Shown here in pieces: positions 14,820 through 22,417 of a stretch of DNA of 36,324 nt. How positions within the stretch are numbered: position 1 is the stretch's first letter; every line of letters begins with the position of its first letter. The stretch covers positions 1 to 36,324 of the forward strand of contig DATFXM010000138.1 in assembly GCA_035315885.1 (NCBI GenBank). Reading direction: 5' to 3'. The position numbers and the translations under genes are program-made. This DNA comes from DATFXM01 sp035315885. GTDB lineage: Bacteria > Acidobacteriota > Blastocatellia > UBA7656. The notes beneath the pieces were generated by a model. The model was given only the letters and a program-made list of their open reading frames with translations. It made no database searches and had not been told where the DNA came from.

Positions 14820-16173
14820 TCACCTGGTACAACGCCGTAGACGGAACAGCCTCAACCGGACTTGAATTGTCCGTCGTGCAATACAGGCGATTTGGCGTTG
14901 CGTGAGCGACCTTGACGCGGTGAATACCAGGCGTTAGACGCGCTCTAATCATCGCGACATGATTTCCTCGAGTGTGACCTTGAACAAAGCCGGCTTCGTC
15001 TGCCGGTCCCTTCACGAGCACTTCCACCTCGCGTCCAAGCCACTTCTGGTTCTCCTCCAGCGAAACCTGTTTCTGCAACTCAACCAGACGTGACAGCCTC
15101 GTTGTCTTTACTTCGCGGGGAACATCTTCAAAGTGATTCGCCGCCGGCGTACCCTCTCGCTCAGAATAGATGAACATGTACGCCGCGTCGTAGCGCACTT
15201 CGCGATAAAGCGACAAGGTCTCTTCAAAGTCCTCGTCTGTTTCACCAGGAAAACCCACGATGATGTCGGTCGAGATCGTAGCATCCGGCAGAAGCTTTCG
15301 AATGCGCTCGATGCGGTTCAAGTAAAACTGGCGCGTGTATTCGCGAGCCATGCGTTTCAACACTCGATCGCATCCCGACTGAACCGGCAGATGAATGTAG
15401 CGGCACACTGCTGGAGTATCGGCGATCGATTCGATGATCTCATCATCAAAATTGATCGGGTGCGACGTTACAAAACGAACGCGCGGAATGCCGACCCTGC
15501 CAACCATTCGAAGCAAGTTGCCGAACGACGCGTAACCGGGAAGAAGCGGACGGCGGGAACCGGTTCCCGGCGCCAGTCCGAATGAGTTGACGTTCTGACC
15601 TAGTAGGGTCACCTCGAAAACTCCCGCCTCGGCCAGCTTCCGCGTCTCCGCGATGATGTCCTCTACGGGCCTGGAGACCTCAGGTCCGCGGGTCATCGGA
15701 ACAACGCAATAGGTGCACCGGTGATTGCAGCCTCGCATGATTGTGACGTTTGCGGTAACTACTCCTTGCGGCGGCGGTGGAGTGTAGAACCGCAGTTCGT
15801 CATCGAACTGGAACGACTGAAAACGTCCTTGTTGGATGGCTGGGACGATCTTGGTGATCGCGCCAGGACCTAGCATTATATCGACGCCAAACTTCTTTCC
15901 GAGTCGCCGGCCTTCGGGAAGTTGAGCGAGGCACCCCATCAATCCGATTGTGTAGCGGCCGTCCCTGCGACGTTTTTCCTTGCGCAGTTCGCCGAGCAAG
16001 GTTTGGACTTTTTCAACTGGCTTGCCACGCACAGCACAGGTGTTGACCAGCACAAGGTCCGCTTCACGAAAGTCGTCGACGAACGAGCATCCTATTCCGG
16101 CAAGCTCGGATTGGATGGCATGAGTGTCGTACTCATTCATCTGGCAGCCAAATGTTACGAGGTGAGCGCGCAT
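14767..16173 (-). CDS. miaB: tRNA-2-methylthio-N6-dimethylallyladenosine synthase
   Basis: MiaB is a radical-SAM methylthiotransferase that modifies i6A37 of tRNAs. The N-terminal UPF0004 domain has the three auxiliary-cluster cysteines C10 (GCQMNEYD), C46 (NTCAVR) and C81 (GCLAQ). The radical-SAM triad is C149, C153, C156 in MRGCNHRCTYC. A C-terminal TRAM domain follows (about 385-445). ATG 16173 is used because the ORF upstream of it translates heptamer repeats. The last 16 residues or so (RRGGSEGAKGDAEMRG) come from the 8-bp repeat array, including the TGA stop. The EMRG-stop ending is shared with the unrelated permease at 22013. The ribosome site is weak. Confidence 0.95.
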   Translation of the reverse strand: MRAHLVTFGCQMNEYDTHAIQSELAGIGCSFVDDFREADLVLVNTCAVRGKPVEKVQTLLGELRKEKRRRDGRYTIGLMGCLAQLPEGRRLGKKFGVDIMLGPGAITKIVPAIQQGRFQSFQFDDELRFYTPPPPQGVVTANVTIMRGCNHRCTYCVVPMTRGPEVSRPVEDIIAETRKLAEAGVFEVTLLGQNVNSFGLAPGTGSRRPLLPGYASFGNLLRMVGRVGIPRVRFVTSHPINFDDEIIESIADTPAVCRYIHLPVQSGCDRVLKRMAREYTRQFYLNRIERIRKLLPDATISTDIIVGFPGETDEDFEETLSLYREVRYDAAYMFIYSEREGTPAANHFEDVPREVKTTRLSRLVELQKQVSLEENQKWLGREVEVLVKGPADEAGFVQGHTRGNHVAMIRARLTPGIHRVKVAHATPNRLYCTTDNSSPVEAVPSTALYQVTRRGGSEGAKGDAEMRG

Positions 16174-16205
16174 GTTTGTTTTCTCTACGAGACGGTCAAC
16201 GGAGA

Positions 16206-16233
16206 ATCTTAGCGCAAAGGCGCCAACGGGCAA
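16206..16233 (-). promoter_or_regulatory. Possible miaB promoter
   Basis: On the minus strand TTGCCC (16233-16228) is separated by 16 nt from TAAGAT (16211-16206), each 4 of 6 to consensus. It lies 33 nt upstream of the miaB start, just outside the heptamer arm. Confidence 0.3.
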
Positions 16234-16239
16234 AAGGAA

Positions 16240-16353
16240 GTACTGAGTTCTGAGTTCTGAGCTCTGAGTGCGGGACGCTGAGTCCTGAATTGACAATCCT
16301 TCGACGTAGAGACTCACCACTCAGAACTCAGAACTCAGCACTCAGCACTTAGT
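16240..16353. repeat. Inverted pair of heptamer arrays between divergent genes
   Basis: The left arm (16240-16288) is GTACTGA, GTTCTGA, GTTCTGA, GCTCTGA, GTGCGGG, ACGCTGA, GTCCTGA. The right arm (16312-16353) is ACTCACC, ACTCAGA twice, ACTCAGC twice, ACTTAGT. The loop is about 23 nt. This copy sits between the divergent genes miaB and the HExxH protein, not at a gene end. Confidence 0.92.
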
Positions 16354-16354
16354 T

Positions 16355-16384
16355 TTGACAAACCGCGAATGAGCAGGCGACAAT
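16355..16384 (+). promoter_or_regulatory. Predicted sigma70-type promoter of the HExxH protein gene
   Basis: A perfect TTGACA (16355-16360) is followed after 18 nt by GACAAT (16379-16384; 4 of 6). It begins 1 bp after the right heptamer arm and about 50 bp before the start codon. Confidence 0.5.
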
Positions 16385-16412
16385 TTTTGAAATTTGTTCT
16401 AGAGGTTTGGTT

Positions 16413-17741
16413 GTGATTTCCAGGAGGCTCACTGTTGTCTGCTCGTTTTTTCTTTGCATAGTTCTGCTCGCAGGGTCGGGCGTTTCCGCCCTGCAAAAGT
16501 CCGCTTCTGTTCGAACAGCCGACAAGGCCGGCCTCGATGCCACCGAGGAAGTGCTGAAGCGCGTTAGCCTGCTGCGAGGACTCGACGTGAAGAGCCCGAT
16601 CCACAGCAGCGCCCGAACCAAAGATGAGATTGAGAAATTCATAATTCGAGATCTGGACGAGAGCACCACTCCCGCCGAGTTCGCCGCAACTACAAAGTTC
16701 ATGATCAAGCTTGGACTGGTGTCCAGCGACTTCGCGCTTCGCGAATATATGATCAAGCTCCTTCGCGAACAGGTGGCGGGCTTCTACGATCCGAAGACCA
16801 AAGAGTTTTATCTCGCAGCGTGGCTGCCCATTTCCGAACAGAAAAAGGTGATCGCGCACGAACTGGTACACGCGCTCCAGGATCAGCATTTCAATCTGCG
16901 CCGCTTCGATAAATGGCCAAAGGGCGACTCGGACGCCGAGCTGGCGGTGCACGCGCTGATCGAAGGCGACGCCACGATGCTGATGATCCAGTACGATCTC
17001 CAGGAGCAAGGGATAAAACTGGACGTCATCAATGCGACTTCGTTGACCGACACCATGCTGTCCGAGAACACCGAGGATGATTCGAAGCTGTATCCCGTCC
17101 TCGCCGCCGCTCCCCGTGTTCTCCGCGAGACGTTGCAGTTTCCATACGTGTACGGAGCGGGCTTTGTGCAGGCGTTGTGTCGCGCACGGGCTCACGAAGG
17201 CCTCAATCGCAGCTTTTCGAATCTGCCTGAGTCAACCGAGCAGATCATGCATCCAGATCACTTCCTGTTGCACGATGAACCTATCAAGGTTGAAATACCG
17301 GAGCTAGGTGCGGCGCTTGGAGCGGACTGGAAGTGCATCGATCAGGATGTCAACGGGGAGTTCGGATACCTGGTGCTGTTGAGCCAGTTCGTTCCGAAGG
17401 GTCTGGCGAGGACTGCCGCTGAGGGCTGGGGCGGAGATCGCTACCTGCTGTACGAGAACGCAAAGACCGGGGCGTTGCTCGTAGCGCAATTCACTACGTG
17501 GGATACCGAAGCCGACGCGCGCGAGTTTTTCGACGCATACAGCAGGAGAATGGAAGCGCGATACAAGTTGAGCGGCGCTGAACCGGAGACCAAACCGCCT
17601 CTTTACAAGACCAACGAAGGACTCGCCTCGCTGGAGTTGCGCGGAAAAGACGTAGCGGTAATCGAGGGTGCGTCCAGCGCCAGCGAACTGCAATCGTTGT
17701 TTGTCGCCCTCTGGCAAAGCAAAAAAATGAAAAGGCACTAA
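16413..17741 (+). CDS. Secreted zinc-metallopeptidase-like protein (HExxH)
   Basis: The 442-aa protein has a signal peptide (MISRRLTVVCSFFLCIVLLAGSGVSA, probable cleavage after VSA). Around 121-136 is VAGFYDPKTKEFYLAA, followed by H149-E150-L-V-H153 in AHELVHALQDQHF, a zinc-protease motif. Downstream acidic candidates for the third ligand are E176 and E184 (AELAVHALIEGDA), as in gluzincins. The substrate is unknown. Start GTG 16413 is preferred over TTG 16407 because AGAGG (16401-16405) lies 7 nt before the GTG. The predicted location is periplasmic or extracellular. The gene is monocistronic, and repeats begin 4 bp after its TAA. It is not recognised as any named peptidase. Confidence 0.85.
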   Translation: MISRRLTVVCSFFLCIVLLAGSGVSALQKSASVRTADKAGLDATEEVLKRVSLLRGLDVKSPIHSSARTKDEIEKFIIRDLDESTTPAEFAATTKFMIKLGLVSSDFALREYMIKLLREQVAGFYDPKTKEFYLAAWLPISEQKKVIAHELVHALQDQHFNLRRFDKWPKGDSDAELAVHALIEGDATMLMIQYDLQEQGIKLDVINATSLTDTMLSENTEDDSKLYPVLAAAPRVLRETLQFPYVYGAGFVQALCRARAHEGLNRSFSNLPESTEQIMHPDHFLLHDEPIKVEIPELGAALGADWKCIDQDVNGEFGYLVLLSQFVPKGLARTAAEGWGGDRYLLYENAKTGALLVAQFTTWDTEADAREFFDAYSRRMEARYKLSGAEPETKPPLYKTNEGLASLELRGKDVAVIEGASSASELQSLFVALWQSKKMKRH

Positions 17742-17742
17742 G

Positions 17743-17933
<191 letters not shown>

Positions 17934-17942
17934 AGGTCACGA

Positions 17943-20516
17943 ATGCCATCTACCCTACGTCCAGCCACGCTGGCTTTTGCGATCATCGCCGCGCTCTGCA
18001 CACTCGCTGGCGCACAACAGCGGTACTGGCTGCCTGCTGCCTACGAACCACGGCCGGCGGCGGTTACCTTCGACCAACTTGTTGCCGGCACCGTCGACGC
18101 TGCCGTCGAGAAGTTTGGTAAGGGAGGGCTTACTCGTGACAAGATCGCTCTGACGATCATCGATCTGAATGATCGCGAGCATCCGGTTTCAGCAAGCCAT
18201 CGCGGACAGGAACCTACCTATCCCGCAAGTGTGGTTAAGCTGTTCTACCTTGTTGCCGCACATCATCAAATGGAAACCGGTGCATTGAAGCAGACACCGG
18301 AGCTTGAACGCGCTCTACACGATATGATCGTGGACTCGTCGAACGATGCCACTCACTTCGTGGTCGACTCACTGACCGGCACAACTGGCGGACCGGAGCT
18401 GAGCGAGCAGGACTTGAAGGTCTGGCTGGAGAAGCGGAACCTGATGAATCGGTATTTCGCCGGTCTTGGCTACGAGCACATCAATGTAAATCAGAAGACC
18501 TGGTGCGAAGGGCCTTATGGCCGCGAACGCCAGGGCCTCGGACCAAAGTTCGAAAACCGGAATAAGCTGACGACCGATGCCGTTGCCCGTCTGTTACTCG
18601 AGATCGTTACAGAGAAGGCGGTGTCGCCGTTGAGGGCAAGGGCGATGATGCAACTGCTGCATCGCGACCCGCAAACAAAGTCCACCGATCCTGATGATCA
18701 AGCGACGGCCTTCTCAGGTAAAGCGCTTCCACCCGGTTCGCAGTATTACTCGAAAGCGGGCTGGACTTCCTCTACCCGTCACGATGTCGCGTTCGTCCGG
18801 CTCGCCAATGGCGCCGAATACATCCTCGCGGTGTTCACCGTTGACAACAGTTCCCAGCCCGATATTATTCCGTTCGTGTCAAGGCTTGTAGCGGATCATT
18901 TTCAAGAACATTCGGCCAAAGCCTCATTGGCGTTGATCAACGGCAAGATCTGGACCGGGAACAAGGCAAACCCCTGGGCTCAGGCGCTGGCCTCGCGCGG
19001 TGACCGCATCATCGCCATAGGATCTACAGAAGAAATCAACCGCCTCATAGAAGCTCAAACGCGCGTAGTCGACCTCAAAGGCCGGCTCGCAGTGCCGGGT
19101 TTCATAGACGATCACACGCATTTCATAGAGAGCGGGTTTCACCTGCTTTCGGTAGATCTTCGAGACGCTGAAAGCCCCGAAGAATTCGCGCGGCGGATTC
19201 GCGATCACGCTGCGAAACTGCCCGCTGGACGATGGATTCTCGGAGGCGACTGGGATCACGAACGTTGGCCCGAAGCTCATCTGCCTACGCGCCAGATGAT
19301 AGATCAATACACTCCGAAGAATCCGGTGTTCGTTCAACGGCTCGACGGCCATATGGCGCTTGCCAACACCGCGGCATTGCGGCTCGCCGGAATAACTCGA
19401 GATACCAAGGACCCCGCAGGCGGCACCATCGTGCGAGATCCATCCACCGGAGAGCCGACAGGTGTTTTGAAAGACGAAGCGATGGGACTTGTCGTCGGAG
19501 TGATCCCCGCAGCGAGTAACGCTGAGGTTGATGATGCGCTCAGTGCTGCGTTGAAGGAGGCGGCGAGAAACGGAGTCACCTCGATTCAAGACATAACTCC
19601 GTGGAGAGATTGGGAGGCGTACAAGCGTTTTCGCGACTCGGGAAGACTTACGCTCAGGGTTTATGCGCGGACACCGATGAGCCAGTGGAAGCGACAGGTG
19701 GAGGTCGTGGGTAGAGAAGGCAAGGGCGACGAGTGGCTACGCCTTGGCGGGCTCAAGGCTTTTATGGATGGCTCGCTGGGTTCGACCACTGCATTGTTTT
19801 TTGAGCCGTTCTCTGACGCCCCGAGCACCTCGGGTCTGATGGTCGAAGACAACATACCTGAGGGTAAGCTCAGGCAGAGCGTTATGGACGCCGACAAGGC
19901 CGGGCTGCAGTGCTCGGTGCACGCAATAGGGGACCGAGCAAACAATCTCCTCTTGAATTATTTCGAGGATGTTGAAAAACAGAATGGCCCGCGAGATCGC
20001 CGCTTTCGAATCGAACACGCGCAGCATCTGCTTGAGGCCGACATCCCGCGCTTTGCGAAGCTTGGAGTGATCGCGTCAATGCAGCCTTATCATGCCATCG
20101 ATGATGGGAGATGGGCCGAGAAGCGCATTGGTCAAAAGCGGGCCAAGACTACTTACGCATTTCGTTCTCTGCTTGACGCTGGTGCGAAGGTCGTTTTCGG
20201 CTCCGATTGGTTTGTTGCTCCGATCTCGCCGGTGCTCGGGATCTATGCGGCGGTGACTAGACAGACTCTGGACGGCAAGCATCCGGGGGGCTGGATCCCT
20301 GAACAGAAGATCACTGTTGAAGAAGCGTTGCGAGCGTACACTTCGGATTGCGCTTATGCTGAGTTCGGGGAACGAGAAAAGGGCACTCTCGAATTGGGGA
20401 AGCTTGCGGACGTCACGGTTCTGTCGCAGGACATTTTTCAAATCAAGCCCGAAGAAATTCGCAGCACTCGAATTGTTTACACGATCGTCGGCGGCAGGGT
20501 GGCAGGAGAGTTCTGA
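17943..20516 (+). CDS. Fusion protein: class A beta-lactamase-like hydrolase + amidohydrolase (YtcJ-like)
   Basis: This single 857-aa reading frame has a signal peptide (about 1-24) and two catalytic domains. Residues about 40-325 resemble class A beta-lactamase/serine hydrolases: S96-V-V-K99 (SxxK), S132-S-N134 at the SDN position and K271-A-G at the KTG position. Residues about 327-857 are an amidohydrolase_3 domain: H391-T-H393 after GFIDD, K605 in GLKAFMDGS, H660, H692 in RIEHAQH and D755 in VFGSDW, the full metal-ligand set. The joint (EHSAKASLALINGKIWTG) has no stop or internal signal peptide. GAGGT (17933-17937) is the ribosome site. The TGA stop lies in a GTTCTGA repeat word. The natural substrate is unknown; hydrolysis of an exported amide or lactam is inferred. 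Confidence 0.9.
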   Translation: MPSTLRPATLAFAIIAALCTLAGAQQRYWLPAAYEPRPAAVTFDQLVAGTVDAAVEKFGKGGLTRDKIALTIIDLNDREHPVSASHRGQEPTYPASVVKLFYLVAAHHQMETGALKQTPELERALHDMIVDSSNDATHFVVDSLTGTTGGPELSEQDLKVWLEKRNLMNRYFAGLGYEHINVNQKTWCEGPYGRERQGLGPKFENRNKLTTDAVARLLLEIVTEKAVSPLRARAMMQLLHRDPQTKSTDPDDQATAFSGKALPPGSQYYSKAGWTSSTRHDVAFVRLANGAEYILAVFTVDNSSQPDIIPFVSRLVADHFQEHSAKASLALINGKIWTGNKANPWAQALASRGDRIIAIGSTEEINRLIEAQTRVVDLKGRLAVPGFIDDHTHFIESGFHLLSVDLRDAESPEEFARRIRDHAAKLPAGRWILGGDWDHERWPEAHLPTRQMIDQYTPKNPVFVQRLDGHMALANTAALRLAGITRDTKDPAGGTIVRDPSTGEPTGVLKDEAMGLVVGVIPAASNAEVDDALSAALKEAARNGVTSIQDITPWRDWEAYKRFRDSGRLTLRVYARTPMSQWKRQVEVVGREGKGDEWLRLGGLKAFMDGSLGSTTALFFEPFSDAPSTSGLMVEDNIPEGKLRQSVMDADKAGLQCSVHAIGDRANNLLLNYFEDVEKQNGPRDRRFRIEHAQHLLEADIPRFAKLGVIASMQPYHAIDDGRWAEKRIGQKRAKTTYAFRSLLDAGAKVVFGSDWFVAPISPVLGIYAAVTRQTLDGKHPGGWIPEQKITVEEALRAYTSDCAYAEFGEREKGTLELGKLADVTVLSQDIFQIKPEEIRSTRIVYTIVGGRVAGEF

Positions 20517-20631
20517 GTTCTGAGTTCTGAGTAGCAACCCCTTCGGCGTTGCAAGCTCAACACTCAGATCTCAGAACTCAGAACTCAGATCTCAGATCTC
20601 AGATCTCAGATCTCAGAACTCAGAACTTCCC
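20510..20631. repeat. Inverted pair of heptamer arrays around a CAACCCC palindrome
   Basis: The left arm (20510-20530) is GTTCTGA three times, the first containing the stop of the fusion gene. A CAACCCCTTCGGCGTTG palindrome follows (about 20535-20551). The right arm (20562-20631) is ten words, ACTCAGA or TCTCAGA, ending ACTTCCC. It stops 11 bp before the permease start, leaving only GGGGGT as possible ribosome site. Confidence 0.95.
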
Positions 20632-20642
20632 TTTGGGGGTCT

Positions 20643-22013
20643 ATGTCTCAACTTGCACGCGTGCTTGGTCGGCGTGACCTGATTCTGTTGGTGATCGGGT
20701 CGGTTATCGGGTCCGGGATTTTTCTGGTGCCCGGTGGCGTGATGGTCCAGTCCCACGGTTATGTAGGACCTGCTTTGCTCGCCTGGCTCGTCGGCGGACT
20801 GCTGTCATTACTCGGAGCTCTGACCTACGGCGAATTGAGCGCAGTGAATCCAAAAGCAGGCGGGATCTACGTCCATCTTCGTGATTGTTTTGGACCGCTG
20901 CCCGCGTTTCTTTTCGGTTGGACGTTGTTCTTTGCGATGAATGCAGGAACAGTTGCCACACTGGCCGTGGCGTTCAGCACTACGCTTGGCAAGCTCGTTC
21001 CCCTAAGCGAGCTTGCCGCGCGGCTCGTCTCGCTTGGTGTTATCGCAGTGCTTACCGTGGTCAACGTTCGTGGTACCCGGTCGAGCGCTGACCTGCAAAA
21101 CTGGACGACTGCACTGAAGGTTGGCGCAATTCTTGTGATGTCCGCGATCCTGTTGCTGTTCGGGCATGGCCTCACCCAAAGCCCGCTGCCAATCGTGCCC
21201 AAGGCGATAACCGCTGATCTGTTTTCGGGCTTTGGTCTTGCGATGATCGGAGTGTTGTGGGCGTACGAGGGATGGCAGTATTGCACCTTCAGCGCCGGAG
21301 AAGTCGTGGATCCACAACGGAACTTCCCGCGGGCATTCTTCTTGGGCACGGTTGCTCTTATCGCAATCTATCTGCTCGCCAACATAGCCTACATTGGAGC
21401 GCTTGGCGCAGAGGGAGTTGCCAAATCAACAAGCGCAGCCGCCGAGGCGCTCACAGTGGTAGCCAGCCCGACTGCCGCGCGACTCGTCGGACTGACGATT
21501 CTGGTTTCGGTTTTCAGTGCAGCTAACAGCAACGTCCTGACCTGTCCGCGAGTCTACTACGCGATGGCAAACGACGGCCTGTTCTTCAAGAAACTGGCGG
21601 AGGTCCACCCCCGGTTTGGAACGCCCGCGTTCGCGATAATCGCAGGCTCGATCTGGTCGTCTGTGCTTGCGCTGTCGGGCACGTTCAACGAACTGCTCAC
21701 CTACGTGGTGTTCTCGGGATGGGTCTTCTACGGACTGGCGGCTGCCACAATTTTCGTGTACCGCAGACGTGTTACCGATCATCAGGCGTATCGCGTTCCT
21801 GGCTATCCATGGACTCCCCTTTTGTTCATCGTGTCGGCGGTGGTTCTAGTGGTCAATACGCTTGTGACTCAGCTTCGCGAACAACCCACGAGAACTGCAA
21901 AAGCACTCGGCATCATCGTTCTCGGGGTTCCCGCCTACTTCATCTGGCGAATGGTGCGCGGAACGGCAGTAGTCAAGCAGCCGGAGCCTGAAACTGAAGA
22001 GATGAGGGGATGA
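20643..22013 (+). CDS. APC-family amino acid permease
   Basis: The 456-aa polytopic inner-membrane protein has about 12 hydrophobic helices. The first helix carries the amino acid-polyamine-organocation signature GSVIGSGIFLVPG (18-30), followed by LGALTYGELSAVNPKAGGIYVHLRD, the conserved helix 2-3 region. Other typical segments are WAYEGWQYCTFSAGEVVDPQRNFPRA and ANSNVLTCPRVYYAMANDG. It resembles the LAT/SteT-type branch, so exchange or uptake of neutral amino acids is likely, but the substrate cannot be read from sequence. The C-terminal ETEEMRG and the TGA stop are encoded at the edge of a GATGAGGG octamer array. The start ATG 20643 is preceded by GGGGGT only. Confidence 0.93.
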   Translation: MSQLARVLGRRDLILLVIGSVIGSGIFLVPGGVMVQSHGYVGPALLAWLVGGLLSLLGALTYGELSAVNPKAGGIYVHLRDCFGPLPAFLFGWTLFFAMNAGTVATLAVAFSTTLGKLVPLSELAARLVSLGVIAVLTVVNVRGTRSSADLQNWTTALKVGAILVMSAILLLFGHGLTQSPLPIVPKAITADLFSGFGLAMIGVLWAYEGWQYCTFSAGEVVDPQRNFPRAFFLGTVALIAIYLLANIAYIGALGAEGVAKSTSAAAEALTVVASPTAARLVGLTILVSVFSAANSNVLTCPRVYYAMANDGLFFKKLAEVHPRFGTPAFAIIAGSIWSSVLALSGTFNELLTYVVFSGWVFYGLAAATIFVYRRRVTDHQAYRVPGYPWTPLLFIVSAVVLVVNTLVTQLREQPTRTAKALGIIVLGVPAYFIWRMVRGTAVVKQPEPETEEMRG

Positions 22014-22210
22014 GGAGAAAGGGGGGAAGGGGCGACGTTGTGACGCGGGGACGCGGAGAGGAGTAACGCGGAGACGCTTGGCGCCATTTCTGTACTCTGC
22101 TTCTTCTCTCTTTGTCCGCGTGTCATCAACTCTCGTGTCACCGAGTCGCCCCTTCGCCCTTCGCCATTCTCTCCTCTCCGCGTCCCCGCGTCTTCGCGTT
22201 CCCTTCGCCC
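22001..22210. repeat. Inverted pair of octamer arrays overlapping the permease 3' end
   Basis: The G-rich arm (22001-22078) is GATGAGGG, GATGAGGA, GAAAGGGG, GGAAGGGG, CGACGTTG, TGACGCGG, GGACGCGG and further drifted words in 8-bp phase. The C-rich arm (about 22098-22210) contains TCGCCCCT, TCCGCGTC, CCCGCGTC, TTCGCGTT type words. The first 20 bases match the miaB-side array exactly in opposite orientation. Confidence 0.88.
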
Positions 22211-22417
22211 TGTACCAACACCGGACGGCTGGTGTCTGCTAGCTTGTCTCACGCGACCCGACTCCGGGCACAAGAAGTCTCTCTCTTAAGATCCCGAAGG
22301 AAACCTCTGCGGCAATTGAAGACATCGCAACCGTGTGGGGCGGGGCACGTCTGTTGCCCATAGGTCCTCTTGTGACAGAACGTGCAGGAGAGTTGTACTA
22401 CGGAGGAGGAAGTAGTG
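22211..22417 (+). promoter_or_regulatory. Leader region of the FecR-type gene with two hairpins
   Basis: No gene is seen. One small hairpin is ACACC/GGTGT (22218-22222 with 22231-22235). A stronger one (22345-22354 with 22375-22385: GCACGT-CTGT against ACAG-A-ACGTGC, one bulged A, 20-nt loop) ends 16 nt before the ribosome site GGAGGAGGA (22402-22410). It does not match a riboswitch class I recognise. Confidence 0.4.

Noticed and set aside
16174..16320. N-terminal extension of MiaB
   Set aside because: It translates ACTCAG-type heptamers; MiaB proteins begin near the MRAHLVTFGCQMN motif.
22211..22417. Known riboswitch (cyclic-di-GMP or similar) in the FecR leader
   Set aside because: No matching conserved core was found; only generic hairpins.
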